A DNA stretch of 64,000 nt from Segetibacter koreensis DSM 18137 (GCF_000374045.1 NZ_KB893324.1:53501-117500); one strand, 5' to 3'. Counted from the stretch's first letter, positions 18,473 to 28,101 are shown. A program made the numbers and translations. The notes: generated by a model from the letters alone, not told the origin.

Positions 18473-18988
18473 AAATATAAAAGTCACATTTTCTTCTTTT
18501 GTTCAAGGTCCTGCTGCCGCATGACCTTGAACTTATTATTATAATACTTTATCCTTACTCGTATTTCTATTTACAGCTTTTCTTCGTTGTTTGCTTTTCT
18601 GTCCTAAGTGCACCTCCACCATCAGGCTCTCCTTCTTCCATCATAAGCAACATTCTCAATACAAAACCTGTTGCCATCGTTAAGCACCAACTTTTTCATA
18701 ACCCTTGTCCAGTTTATACATGTAAATCTGGACAAGAGTGACAGAATAATTAATAAAAACTTTACCTTTATATTATAATTCCAGGCCGACGAATGCAATG
18801 ACACCGCTTCACCAATCTCTAATGAAGTATCAGAAAAAAAGAAGCTTCCAGCAAACAATTTACTGCTCTATTAATTGGGAACGGCCAAGGCCTCTAGTGT
18901 AAACAATGAAGCGAAAAAACGAACTAAAAGTATCTCACGTCATTACACAATTTTTATTTACTTTTCATCTTCATTTCAAATTTGCTTA
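18473..18988. other. Intergenic region with a 9-bp dyad
   Basis: I see no gene in this half-kilobase. The short frames on both strands have no family features. CTTGTCCAG (18704-18712) and CTGGACAAG (18728-18736) form a perfect inverted repeat whose 15-base spacer contains the palindrome TACATGTA. This may be an operator or an RNA hairpin. Confidence 0.5.
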
Positions 18989-20212
18989 ATGAAACTTTCT
19001 ACCGCTTTTTTTGTTTTATCAATACTCTCTATCAGTGTTATCTCGTGCGATACAACCCCCTCAAAAAAGGATGATAAAAAATCGGATGCTGCAGCAGCCT
19101 CTTCCAACGCTGTCAGATACCAGTTGATCACAAACGCAATAAAGTCGCCCGTTCAAATGGTAACGGCTCCTGACAATACAAATCGTTTATTTATCAGTGA
19201 TCTTGGCGGTAAGATATTTATTATGCAAAACGGCAAGCTATTGCCAAAACCTTTTATAGATGTAAGCAGCAAACTGGAACAAAAAGATACAACTGCAGCA
19301 ATGAGAGCGATTTTTAGTATGGCCTTCCACCCCGATTTTGCAGCAAACAAAAAGTTTTATATATGCTACAATGCGCCGGCAAGTGATACGGCAGACAAGT
19401 GTAAATTGATGATTTCGGAGTTTAGGGCTAGCAACACTAACGCGGATATTGCAGATGCTTCAACCGAACGTAAAGTGCTTGAAGTAGATGGCAGTACAAT
19501 TGGTGTAGATGGTTGCCAGATCGCCTTTGGCCCGGATGGCTATCTATATATTGCTATTGGCGACAATGGTACTCCTTTAGAGAAGCGGGAGGCTCAGGAC
19601 TTACATTCCTACTTAGGAAAATTGTTGCGAATTGATGTAAACAAAACACCTTATGCCATTCCTTCAGATAATCCTTTTATAACTAACAAAAACGCAAAAC
19701 CTGAGATATGGTCATACGGCCTAAGAAGATTATGGCGTTTCTCTTTTGATCCTGACACACACCTATTATTTGGTGCTGATATAGGTGATAAAACGGAGGA
19801 GGAAATAGATATTATACAAAAAGGAGGCAATTATGGATGGCCGATAAAAGAAGCTGATAGCTTAGCCGTTACCAATACGACTGCTGATACTTCAGGCTTT
19901 ATACCTCCCGTTAATAGTTATTCGCATAAAGATGGTATCTGTGTTATTGGTGGCAGTGTCTATCACGGAGATCAATTGCCTTTTTTAAAAAATAAATATG
20001 TTTTTGCCGATTTTAATGGAAGTTTATTTGCAATTGGCAAAAACGAAAATGAAAAATGGCTTCGCAACCCAATAAAAGTATTAAATCCGCCTACCTATCC
20101 TTTTACAATTTTCAGTTTTGATAAAGATACAAATAACGAATTGTATGTATTGGGCGTACTAAATACAAAAGCAGGATCTATAGGAGCGGTTTACAAACTG
20201 GTTCACATTTAA
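18989..20212 (+). CDS. PQQ-type sugar dehydrogenase (glucose/sorbosone dehydrogenase family) lipoprotein
   Basis: This 407-residue protein starts with a lipoprotein signal peptide whose lipobox ends in Cys20 (SVISC), so it is anchored in the cell envelope. After a low-complexity linker (about 24-39) it has the beta-propeller of the glucose/sorbosone dehydrogenase family. Blocks include FISDLGGKIF, MAFHPDFAANKKFY, FGPDGYLYIAIGDNG, a block near IWSYGLRRLWRFSFD and YGWPIKEAD. Relatives oxidise sugars or polyols with PQQ, but many in Bacteroidota have unknown substrates. An upstream in-frame GTG at 18875 would bury the signal peptide, so ATG 18989 is chosen. Confidence 0.87.
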   Translation: MKLSTAFFVLSILSISVISCDTTPSKKDDKKSDAAAASSNAVRYQLITNAIKSPVQMVTAPDNTNRLFISDLGGKIFIMQNGKLLPKPFIDVSSKLEQKDTTAAMRAIFSMAFHPDFAANKKFYICYNAPASDTADKCKLMISEFRASNTNADIADASTERKVLEVDGSTIGVDGCQIAFGPDGYLYIAIGDNGTPLEKREAQDLHSYLGKLLRIDVNKTPYAIPSDNPFITNKNAKPEIWSYGLRRLWRFSFDPDTHLLFGADIGDKTEEEIDIIQKGGNYGWPIKEADSLAVTNTTADTSGFIPPVNSYSHKDGICVIGGSVYHGDQLPFLKNKYVFADFNGSLFAIGKNENEKWLRNPIKVLNPPTYPFTIFSFDKDTNNELYVLGVLNTKAGSIGAVYKLVHI

Positions 20213-20379
20213 CTCATATCGATTCGTTCAAATCCATAAATACTGCATTTTGGTAAAGAAATCTTAATCCATCTTCGGTTTATATAAACACGTAACACTT
20301 ATATTTTAAAATTTTGTTCCTTTGCGGTTAATTTCTCCTGAAATGGTGTTGAAGTTATAAATGGAGTTATTTGAACAGT

Positions 20380-20724
20380 ATGCAAATTGAAATTTTAAAA
20401 TCGAAAGTACACAGGGTTGTAGTTACGGAAGCAAACCTAAATTATGTAGGAAGCTTAACATTAGATGAAGATTTGATGGATGCAGCTAACATGATTGAGA
20501 ATGAAAAAATAACCGTAGTAAATGCAAATAATGGAGAGCGTCTGGAAACGTATTTGATAAAGGGACAAAGAGGTTCCGGAGTTTGTTGCTTGAACGGACC
20601 AGCGGCTCGTAAAGGAATGGCAGGCGATACAGTAGTTGTTATTTCTTATGCATCCATGGATTTCGAAGAAGCCAAGAAGTTTAAACCTACTGTTGTGTTT
20701 CCAAAAGAAGGAAATAAGCTCTAA
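20380..20724 (+). CDS. panD: Aspartate 1-decarboxylase
   Basis: PanD decarboxylates L-aspartate to beta-alanine for pantothenate and coenzyme A synthesis. The 114-residue proenzyme cleaves itself between Gly24 and Ser25 (NYVGSLT) to form the pyruvoyl cofactor. Tyr22, Gly24-Ser25 and the [15 protein letters not shown] block are intact. The ATG at 20380 gives the standard N-terminus; an in-frame TTG nine bases upstream is not needed. panC and panB are not nearby. Confidence 0.95.
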   Translation: MQIEILKSKVHRVVVTEANLNYVGSLTLDEDLMDAANMIENEKITVVNANNGERLETYLIKGQRGSGVCCLNGPAARKGMAGDTVVVISYASMDFEEAKKFKPTVVFPKEGNKL

Positions 20725-20754
20725 GACGATTAAGAACTATTAATATTTTTTCTG

Positions 20755-20780
20755 CCTAAAGCAAAACTTCGTTTTTTAGG
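20755..20780 (+). terminator. Possible weak terminator after panD
   Basis: CCTAAA (20755-20760) pairs with TTTAGG (20775-20780), extended inward by a few more pairs across a 2-base bulge. Only a short T-containing stretch follows. The stem is modest. Confidence 0.3.
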
Positions 20781-21108
20781 TTTAACCAATCTTATTTACA
20801 GCTAGCGGGCAATTAACCGCCTCTCTAAAATTACCTCTTAAAACCTGGCGAGAGATTTTGATGTTTGTGGGCTGATGTGAAGGAATGGCAGAAAAGGTAA
20901 AAGAATTTGAAGGCACATAATAAATGTTCATTGTTAATGCGACACCTATTGTGCTGTTGCATCCATTGTTTGCTTTAGAATAGAGAGTTGCGTGCATTGC
21001 TATGTCACTATAAGATGAGTGACTATGCTAAAAGTAGCAAATTGGCGTAATTCACAAGTATTGTTCTCTTTTGCATCACCTACATGCACTAGTATTGTAT
21101 TTTTACAA
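20781..21108. other. Intergenic region upstream of the ABC transporter
   Basis: No gene is evident. The short minus-strand frame across 20782-20997 has no recognisable motif. In-frame GTG/ATG codons at 21019/21025 extend the ABC transporter frame upstream, but that extension does not look like transporter sequence. Confidence 0.4.
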
Positions 21109-22968
21109 ATGATTTTTCAGCGAAAACTGTTTAATAGCGAAAAGAGTCCTAAATCGCTAACTAACCAACTCTCCTTTAAAGACCGTCTTTCAGCGCTACG
21201 TAATCTCCCCCGTTTCTTTAAACTCGTTTGGGAAACCAGTCCGTGGATGACAGTAGTGAATGCACTCCTGAGAATTATAAAATCTGCCACTCCACTCGCT
21301 ATTTTATACGTCGGCAAATTGATTATTGACCAGATTCTTATATTAAGCCATAATAAGGCCGGCCTTTCATCCCGTTACCTTTGGACGTTGGTTGCTATAG
21401 AATTTGGCCTGGCTATTTTGTCAGATAGCTTAAGCAGAGCCATTACTCTTATGGATAGCTTACTTGGAGATTTGTTTTCCAACCATACTTCCATAAAGAT
21501 CATGAGTCATGCTGCTACTCTTGATCTTGACCAGTTCGAAGATTCTACCTTTTATGATAAGCTGGAACGAGCAAGGCAGCAAACGATTGGCCGAACCATA
21601 TTACTTTCGCAGGTGTTGAGCCAGGTGCAGGACTTAATAACAATGGCTTTTCTTGCAGCTGGCCTGTTAGCATTTAACCCATGGCTGATCATTCTGTTAT
21701 TAGTAGCCATTATACCTGCGTTTTTAGGTGAAGCCTATTTTAACGATAAAACCTACGCCCTTAGCAGAAGACAAACGCCGGAAAAAAGAGAACTTGACTA
21801 TGTTCGTTTTTTAGGTGCAAGTGATGAGACAGCTAAAGAAGTGAAAATTTTTAATTTATCTGGTTTTATCATCAATCGCTTTCGCCAACTTTCCAACCGG
21901 TTTTACATTGATAATAAGCGGTTAGCTATTAAGCGTACAATTTGGGGCACATCGCTAACTATGGTAGGAAGCGCAGGGTATTATAGTGCTTACATATTTA
22001 TGATAATTGAGGCTGTAAATGGAAAAATATCTATTGGCGACCTCACTTTTCTTGCAGGCTCTTTTAGGCAATTGAGAAGTTTACTGGAAGGAATTTTAAT
22101 CCGGTTTACAAGCGTGTCGCAAGGCGCTGTGTACCTGCAGGATTTTTTTGAGTTTTTCGAAATACGTCCCCGTATTGTTTTGTCACCTAATCCATTGCCT
22201 TTTCCACGCCCAATTAAGCAAGGTTTCAGATTTGAAAATGTAGGGTTTAAATATTCTAACTCAGAACGTTGGGCTAACCGTCATATAAGTTTTACACTTA
22301 GTTTAGGAGAAAAGATTGCACTGGTTGGTGAAAACGGGGCAGGCAAAACAACACTTGTAAAATTGCTTGCGCGTTTGTATGATCCTACTGAAGGACGTAT
22401 TTTGCTGGATGGTGTTGATCTTCGCCAGTATGACCTCAATGAATTAAGGATTCAGATAGGTGTCATTTTCCAAGACTTTATAAGATACCAGATGAGTGCC
22501 AGCCAAAACATTGCAGTGGGCAACATAAATGAAGTTAACAATGCTGAACTTATAAAAAACTCATCTATACAAAGTCTTGCTCATCCACTGATTGATAGAT
22601 TACCAAATAAGTATGAACAGATGCTTGGCAGGCGTTTTAATAATGGAGTTGATCTGTCAGGCGGTGAGTGGCAGAAAATTGCTCTGGCAAGAGCCTATAT
22701 GAAAGATGCTCAATTGCTGATATTAGATGAGCCTACAGCAGCTTTAGATGCGCGAGCTGAATATGAAGTATTTCAACGTTTTGCTGAACTGACTCGAGAA
22801 AAATCGGCAGTATTAATATCACATAGATTTTCAACAGTTAGAATGGCAGATAGAATATTAGTGCTGGAAAAAGGGCAGCTAATTGAATTGGGAAGTCATA
22901 AAGAGTTATTAGAAAAAGAGGGCAGGTATGCCGAGCTGTTTAAGTTGCAAGCCATGGGATACCAGTAA
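21109..22968 (+). CDS. ABC exporter, fused permease and ATPase
   Basis: This 619-residue half-transporter has an N-terminal membrane domain of about six helices (residues ~30-330) and a C-terminal nucleotide-binding domain. Walker A is GENGAGKTT, the signature is LSGGEWQKIALARA and Walker B is LLILDEPTAALD, followed by the H-loop (SHRFS). It belongs to the MsbA/MDR-like type IV exporters, acts in the inner membrane and probably works as a homodimer. The substrate is unknown. ATG 21109 is chosen because the residues before it are not conserved in the family. A 12-bp AT-rich inverted repeat follows the stop at once. Confidence 0.9.
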   Translation: MIFQRKLFNSEKSPKSLTNQLSFKDRLSALRNLPRFFKLVWETSPWMTVVNALLRIIKSATPLAILYVGKLIIDQILILSHNKAGLSSRYLWTLVAIEFGLAILSDSLSRAITLMDSLLGDLFSNHTSIKIMSHAATLDLDQFEDSTFYDKLERARQQTIGRTILLSQVLSQVQDLITMAFLAAGLLAFNPWLIILLLVAIIPAFLGEAYFNDKTYALSRRQTPEKRELDYVRFLGASDETAKEVKIFNLSGFIINRFRQLSNRFYIDNKRLAIKRTIWGTSLTMVGSAGYYSAYIFMIIEAVNGKISIGDLTFLAGSFRQLRSLLEGILIRFTSVSQGAVYLQDFFEFFEIRPRIVLSPNPLPFPRPIKQGFRFENVGFKYSNSERWANRHISFTLSLGEKIALVGENGAGKTTLVKLLARLYDPTEGRILLDGVDLRQYDLNELRIQIGVIFQDFIRYQMSASQNIAVGNINEVNNAELIKNSSIQSLAHPLIDRLPNKYEQMLGRRFNNGVDLSGGEWQKIALARAYMKDAQLLILDEPTAALDARAEYEVFQRFAELTREKSAVLISHRFSTVRMADRILVLEKGQLIELGSHKELLEKEGRYAELFKLQAMGYQ

Positions 22969-22971
22969 TTG

Positions 22972-23007
22972 CTAATTATAATTAATTAATCAATGAATTA
23001 TAATTAG
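22972..23007. repeat. AT-rich inverted repeat after the ABC transporter
   Basis: CTAATTATAATT (22972-22983) and AATTATAATTAG (22996-23007) are perfect 12-bp arms with a 12-base spacer, starting 4 bases after the stop codon. There is no T tract, so it is a 3'-end hairpin or a protein site rather than a classical terminator. Confidence 0.6.
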
Positions 23008-23091
23008 GATGTTCCCTGGTATGATCTGTAAACAAGTACACTTAGGAATTGCAGCACAAAGAAATTGAGGTAAAGAAACAAGAACAGTTTG

Positions 23092-23128
23092 GCCAATGCG
23101 AGCCACATCTGAGAGTGGCTGCATTGGC
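23092..23128. repeat. Strong hairpin in an intergenic region
   Basis: GCCAATGC (23092-23099) pairs with GCATTGGC (23121-23128), and AGCCAC (23101-23106) pairs with GTGGCT (23115-23120), separated by one bulged G, with an 8-base loop. That makes a 14-bp stem, the strongest hairpin in this intergenic stretch, about 80 bases before a response regulator gene. No T tract follows on either strand. Confidence 0.6.
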
Positions 23129-23208
23129 AATAGTAAAACTGAGCATTTATAATAATTAAATATTACAACGTACTTTCGCAAATTAAAAGTGCTTCTTAAT
23201 TATAAATT

Positions 23209-23634
23209 ATGGCTAGATCTGGACCTATTATTATTATAGAAGATGATTATGATGACCAGGAGATTATTCATGACATCTTAAAAGAGTTAGAAGTTCCTAA
23301 CAATATTATATTTTTTACTAACGGTTCAGACGGCTTAAAATATTTAAAAACAACAAATGAGCAACCGTTTTTAATTATTTGTGATGTTAACCTTCCGGGA
23401 ATAAATGGGTTGGAATTTAAAAAACAAATAGATAATGACAGTTACCTGAGACAGAAATCAATCCCTTTTGTTTTTTTAACCACTTCTGCAAGTCGCGATG
23501 CTGTTAATAAGGCTTTTACTGAAATGATTGTTCAAGGTTTTTTTGAAAAAAGTTCATCACTGTCAGAATTAAAACAAATGCTAAAGACGATCATTGAATA
23601 TTGGAAAATCTCAAAAAATCCTAATACAGCGTAG
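23209..23634 (+). CDS. Single-domain response regulator (CheY-like)
   Basis: This 141-residue lone receiver domain has the acidic pair Glu11-Asp12 (IIEDDYDD), phospho-acceptor Asp59 (CDVNLPG), the conserved Thr in FLTTSAS and a Phe-Glu-Lys in place of the usual Lys-Pro turn (GFFEKSSS). A TACTTTCG element at 23171-23178 resembles a -7 promoter box and would start transcription about 25 bases before the ATG. No kinase gene is adjacent. It is the second of three orphan single-domain regulators within 7 kb. Confidence 0.9.
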   Translation: MARSGPIIIIEDDYDDQEIIHDILKELEVPNNIIFFTNGSDGLKYLKTTNEQPFLIICDVNLPGINGLEFKKQIDNDSYLRQKSIPFVFLTTSASRDAVNKAFTEMIVQGFFEKSSSLSELKQMLKTIIEYWKISKNPNTA

Positions 23635-23881
23635 AATTTCTTTATAATTAGCACGTTTAAGAAAAAATGCAAACAATTGGAGAACAAGTAAGATGAGACT
23701 TTTTTCGTATTGCTGCACGTAAATGCAATTTTTTCAACACAACTTCACTATTGAAATTATTGATCTTCAATTTGCTACTTTCAACATCAATTGATAACCT
23801 TTCGATAAAATTATTCCTTGAGAAACTTTTTTAAAAGTATATAATTTCGATAAACATTAGCCTTTTTGAAAAGCTTAACAT

Positions 23882-24280
23882 ATGCCCGGCCATAAAATTT
23901 TAATAATTGATGACGACACTGACGATGTAGAAATATTGTCAGAGGCATTTTCCCAAAGCGGAGTGGAAAGTGTGTATTACACTCACTCGGCAATGCAAGC
24001 ATTTATCTACTTAGAGTCAATAGAAAATAAACAAGATCTACCAAAGCTTATTGTAACAGATCTCTATCTGCCGGGAATTACAGGTGCAGAATTTTTAACG
24101 GATCTAAAAAAAATGGAAAAGTATACACATATTCATGTTATTGTTTTATCGAGCAATAAGTCTGCAAGCGAAATAGAAAGGTATAAGCAACTCGGTGCAC
24201 TGGATTATTTGACTAAACCTTCAAGTTATGACGAGTACATAAAAGTCGCAAAAAATATAGCAGAGAAAGTGCAGGAATAA
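23882..24280 (+). CDS. Single-domain response regulator (CheY-like)
   Basis: This 132-residue lone receiver domain has Asp10-Asp11 (IIDDDTDD), phospho-acceptor Asp60 (VTDLYLPG), a conserved Ser in VLSSNKS and the Lys-Pro at YLTKPSS. It resembles the preceding regulator genes in type but is clearly diverged in sequence, so they are not recent tandem copies. TAATTTCG at 23842-23849 may be a -7 box. It is convergent with the metallo-hydrolase gene. No output domain or adjacent kinase. Confidence 0.9.
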   Translation: MPGHKILIIDDDTDDVEILSEAFSQSGVESVYYTHSAMQAFIYLESIENKQDLPKLIVTDLYLPGITGAEFLTDLKKMEKYTHIHVIVLSSNKSASEIERYKQLGALDYLTKPSSYDEYIKVAKNIAEKVQE

Positions 24281-24341
24281 TCTTATTGTTTCGTTTCAAT
24301 AAAGCATTACGTACTGTATCACGAATATATTTCAAAAAGTT

Positions 24342-25142
24342 TTACTCAAATATTTGAAGGTATCTTTCAACCGAAAATGCCATAGCGGCCTTAGCATCCC
24401 TCTTAATGTAACGGCCAAAAGCGCCATACATACCATCATAATCTATATTTTTTACAGCTTTTTCAATTTGGAGAATATCTTTTTTAGGAAGAGGGATAAG
24501 GTTAGGATAACTGTACATAAATGAAACAGTTTTTAAATCAGGAGCAACCTGTATGGTATCTCCGACAAAAAGTGCTCCTTTACCTGCGGGATTATACATA
24601 ACTGAAGCGCCAGGGAAATGGCCTCCACACCTGATTAATGTTACCTTATCCCATAAATCAAATTCCTGCTCATTCCACAATTGTATAGCAGTATCTTTTC
24701 TAACTAACCATTTTTCATCAAGGCCATTAATGTATATTGGAACTCCGCCGAAAGCACGACTCCATTCAACAATGGTTGAAAAATAATGAGGATGTGATAT
24801 TGCAATAGCCTTAACACCTCCTAACCTGTTTATCAGATCTATAGTAGTAAGGTCTAGATTGGTAATACAATCCCACAAAATATTACCATGAGGCGTTATT
24901 AATAAATGTGCCCTTTGACCTATAGCAAAAGAAGGAGTTGTGTAAATGGCATACACATTTGGGGCAACTAATTCTATTATATTCTTATACTGCTGATTCA
25001 GCCTGTCAAGAGTAGTCCAGCTTTGCCCGTTTGAATTTACATATTGGCGATCATCTTCACATATTATGCAACGCCCCGGAGGCAATGCACTTGCCTCATA
25101 TTGAATACCGCAAGTAGTGCAGATGTAAGATGTTGATAGCAT
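24342..25142 (-). CDS. Metallo-beta-lactamase-fold protein with N-terminal zinc ribbon
   Basis: This 266-residue protein starts with a four-cysteine zinc ribbon (Cys8, Cys11, Cys25, Cys28) followed by a metallo-beta-lactamase-fold domain. The usual HxHxDH metal motif reads His117-Pro-His119-Tyr-Phe-Ser122, so the Asp-His half is missing. His175 (CGGHFPG) and Asp195 (FVGDT) remain. I recall a family with the same SHPHY pattern annotated as MBL-fold hydrolases. It probably binds one metal or a changed site. No signal peptide. The ribbon hints at nucleic-acid or protein binding. Substrate unknown. Confidence 0.8.
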   Translation of the reverse strand: MLSTSYICTTCGIQYEASALPPGRCIICEDDRQYVNSNGQSWTTLDRLNQQYKNIIELVAPNVYAIYTTPSFAIGQRAHLLITPHGNILWDCITNLDLTTIDLINRLGGVKAIAISHPHYFSTIVEWSRAFGGVPIYINGLDEKWLVRKDTAIQLWNEQEFDLWDKVTLIRCGGHFPGASVMYNPAGKGALFVGDTIQVAPDLKTVSFMYSYPNLIPLPKKDILQIEKAVKNIDYDGMYGAFGRYIKRDAKAAMAFSVERYLQIFE

Positions 25143-25233
25143 TAGGTAAAGTGGTTAATTAAATGGCAATTCCAAGAAAATTCCAGATGTATGCAAGAGA
25201 TAAATAAAGAACGTTTCTTTAAAGTTATAATTA

Positions 25234-28101
25234 TTACATAAACCTTCCTGTATAACTTGCTTCTACATTTTTAAGTTCTGAAGGCACTCCGCTATATACA
25301 AGATTTCCGCCTTCATCACCGGCTTCTGGTCCAAGATCTATTACCCAGTCTGCACTTCGTATAACGTCGGTATTATGCTCAATAACCAGGATAGAGTGCC
25401 CCTGCTCTATAAGTGCACTAAAGGACGCCAAAAGTTTTTTTATGTCATGAAAGTGAAGGCCGGTTGTAGGTTCATCAAAAATAAATAATACATGTCCTAT
25501 CCCTTTTCCCTTACCGAGAAAACTTGCAAGCTTTACTCTTTGTGCCTCTCCGCCACTCAGCGTGTCACTGCTTTGACCCAGTTTTATATACCCAAGCCCT
25601 ACATCCTGCAATGGCTGAATCGCTTTAGCTATATTTTTTTCATCCTTAAAAAAGTCGATTGCTTCATCGACGCTCATGTTTAAAACATCGTAAATGTTCT
25701 TCATCTTATAAGTCACCTCCAACACTTCCTCCTTAAACCTTTTACCATGGCAAACATCACAAACAAGGTGTACATCTGCCAGAAACTGCATTTCTACGAC
25801 CTGCTCTCCTTCGCCTTTACATGCATCACATCGTCCCCCATCTACATTAAAAGAATAATGTTTTGGCTGAAAACCTCTCATCTTTGCCATTGGCTGCTTA
25901 GCAAATACATCTCTTATTTCATCATAAGCTTTAATATAAGTTACAGGATTGCTGCGAGAAGATTTACCAATAGGATTTTGATCAATCATTTCTACCTGCG
26001 AAATATATTCGACATCACCTGTAATCGCTTTATGAAAACCGACTTTTTCTGCGAATTCACCTTTTAGCTTTTTTAATGCCGGTGCCAGAACCTGTTTTAT
26101 AAGTGTTGTTTTTCCACTGCCGCTTACTCCTGTTATCACACAAAATACATCTAAAGGAAACTGCACAGTAATATCTTTTAAGTTGTTATGACGTGCATTA
26201 TGTACAGTAATACTATGGCTGGAAGTTCTTACATTTTGAGGTGGTTCAATTTTCAATTCTCCTTTTAAATATTTTCCTGTAAGACTTTCAGGATTAGAAA
26301 TAATTCCTTCATATCTCCCTTCAGCAATTACTTCTCCACCGAGATGACTGGCCAAAGGTCCCATATCTATAATATGATCAGCTTCGCGCATCATCATTTC
26401 ATCATGCTCTACCACTACCACTGTATTGCCTAAATTTCTTAGTTCTTTCAAAACCTGTATTAATCTTTTAGTATCGCGGCTATGCAGACCAATAGAGGGT
26501 TCATCTAAAATGTATAATGAATTGGTAAGATTGCTGCCAAGGCTGCGGGTTAATTGAATACGCTGGCTTTCACCGCCACTTAGACTGTTAGCCAGCCGGT
26601 TGAGTGACAAATATCCCAACCCAACATCTAGCAATGTTTTAAGTCGATTTTTTACTTCGAGCAATATTCGTTTTGCTACCTGCAAATCATAATCGCTCAA
26701 CTTAAGATCACTAAACCATTGGTATAAATCTTTAACCGGCATATTGCAAAGTTCGCCGATATGAAGGCCGTTTACTTTTACATACAAAGCCTCTTTGCGC
26801 AAGCGATAAGCATCACATTCGTGGCAACTTGTCCTCCCACGATAGCGGCTTAGCATAACACGGTATTGAACTTTATATAAATTCTGCTCTACTTCTTTAA
26901 AAAAATCATCAATACCGTTTGCATACCTGTTGCCTTTCCATAAAATCTCGTATTGTTCTTTAGTGAGATCTGCAACCGGGGTATGAACAGGAAAGTTAAA
27001 ATTAGCCGCAGCACGAACGAAGCTTTCGCGCCAAAGACCCATCTTTTCACCTTTCCAGGGGGCAACAGCACCTTCATATATACTTAATCTTTTGTCGGGT
27101 ATAACAAGATCGGGATCTATTCCTAACACCATTCCAAAACCTTCACAAACCGGGCATGCCCCAAAGGGATTATTAAAAGAAAAAAGGTTAGGAACCGGCT
27201 CTTCAAACTGTATACCATCAAGTTCAAACTTATTGCTGAATGGTATAAACTTTTCATCTACGTACAGGTACATTTCTCCCTCCCCCTCGTAAAAAGCCGT
27301 TCCTATACTATCGCTCAACCTGTGCGTATCATCTTCGTCAAACTGCTTTTTTACTATGCGATCTACGAGAATATAAGTTGAAGACTGAGGGTTAGTATTT
27401 GTGGGAGAAGTTATTTTCTTTTGTAAATCCTCATCATTCATTTCAATCAAATCTTCAATCCGAATAACTTCTCCTGCGCTATCACCCTGGCTCTCTGTTT
27501 TTGTTATAAACATTCTGCTAAAACCTTTTTGAAGCAAAATATTTAATTCTTCTCGTACTTGACGGTTGGCATGTTGTTTAAAAACTGCTATCATCAGTAC
27601 CCGGCTGCCTTCAGGCAATTGTTGTATAGCTTCTATAACATCTTTTACATCATCTTTTTTTACTTCACGACCACTGACAGGAGATATGGTGTGACCGGCA
27701 CGTGCATATAACAAACGCAGGTAATCGTAAATTTCTGTCATGCTTCCTACTGTACTTCTTGGTGTACGAGTACTCACTTTTTGCTCTATAGCGATAGCAG
27801 GGCATAAACCTTTTATAAAATCTACATCAGGCTTATTCATTCTCGCCATAAACTGCCGCGCATACGCACTCAGGCTCTCTGCATACCTTCTTTGACCCTC
27901 AGCAAATAATGTATCAATCGTTAAGGAAGATTTGCCCGATCCGGAAACACCTGTAACTACAATAAATTTATTTCTTGGAAATTCAACTGTTACATTTTTT
28001 AAATTATGAGTTCTCGCACCTTTTATAAGTATGTTATCGTTGATTTTATTGGCAACTTTTTCTTTAGCAACTTTTACTATGCCTGCATTGTTCTTAGCCA
28101 T
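25234..28101 (-). CDS. uvrA: Excinuclease ABC subunit A
   Basis: UvrA is the damage-recognition ATPase of nucleotide excision repair and loads UvrB onto DNA. The 955-residue protein has both ABC modules. The first Walker A is at 51-59 (GVSGSGKSS) and the second in the C-terminal half (GVSGSGKTT). Signature motifs are LSGGESQRIQL and LSGGEAQRVKL. Zinc-finger cysteines are present, including CDACKGEG and CDVCHG near the C-terminal module. Length is normal. CAAAAATA at 28107-28114 (TATTTTTG on the minus strand) could be a -7 box giving a nearly leaderless mRNA. uvrB is not in the window. Confidence 0.97.
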   Translation of the reverse strand: MAKNNAGIVKVAKEKVANKINDNILIKGARTHNLKNVTVEFPRNKFIVVTGVSGSGKSSLTIDTLFAEGQRRYAESLSAYARQFMARMNKPDVDFIKGLCPAIAIEQKVSTRTPRSTVGSMTEIYDYLRLLYARAGHTISPVSGREVKKDDVKDVIEAIQQLPEGSRVLMIAVFKQHANRQVREELNILLQKGFSRMFITKTESQGDSAGEVIRIEDLIEMNDEDLQKKITSPTNTNPQSSTYILVDRIVKKQFDEDDTHRLSDSIGTAFYEGEGEMYLYVDEKFIPFSNKFELDGIQFEEPVPNLFSFNNPFGACPVCEGFGMVLGIDPDLVIPDKRLSIYEGAVAPWKGEKMGLWRESFVRAAANFNFPVHTPVADLTKEQYEILWKGNRYANGIDDFFKEVEQNLYKVQYRVMLSRYRGRTSCHECDAYRLRKEALYVKVNGLHIGELCNMPVKDLYQWFSDLKLSDYDLQVAKRILLEVKNRLKTLLDVGLGYLSLNRLANSLSGGESQRIQLTRSLGSNLTNSLYILDEPSIGLHSRDTKRLIQVLKELRNLGNTVVVVEHDEMMMREADHIIDMGPLASHLGGEVIAEGRYEGIISNPESLTGKYLKGELKIEPPQNVRTSSHSITVHNARHNNLKDITVQFPLDVFCVITGVSGSGKTTLIKQVLAPALKKLKGEFAEKVGFHKAITGDVEYISQVEMIDQNPIGKSSRSNPVTYIKAYDEIRDVFAKQPMAKMRGFQPKHYSFNVDGGRCDACKGEGEQVVEMQFLADVHLVCDVCHGKRFKEEVLEVTYKMKNIYDVLNMSVDEAIDFFKDEKNIAKAIQPLQDVGLGYIKLGQSSDTLSGGEAQRVKLASFLGKGKGIGHVLFIFDEPTTGLHFHDIKKLLASFSALIEQGHSILVIEHNTDVIRSADWVIDLGPEAGDEGGNLVYSGVPSELKNVEASYTGRFM

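Noticed and set aside
18499..18858. Short frames on both strands before the sugar dehydrogenase
   Set aside because: No recognisable features and no conservation signal by eye; the region is better described as intergenic with a dyad.
22990..23181. 63-codon minus-strand frame
   Set aside because: It runs through the hairpin region and has no family features.
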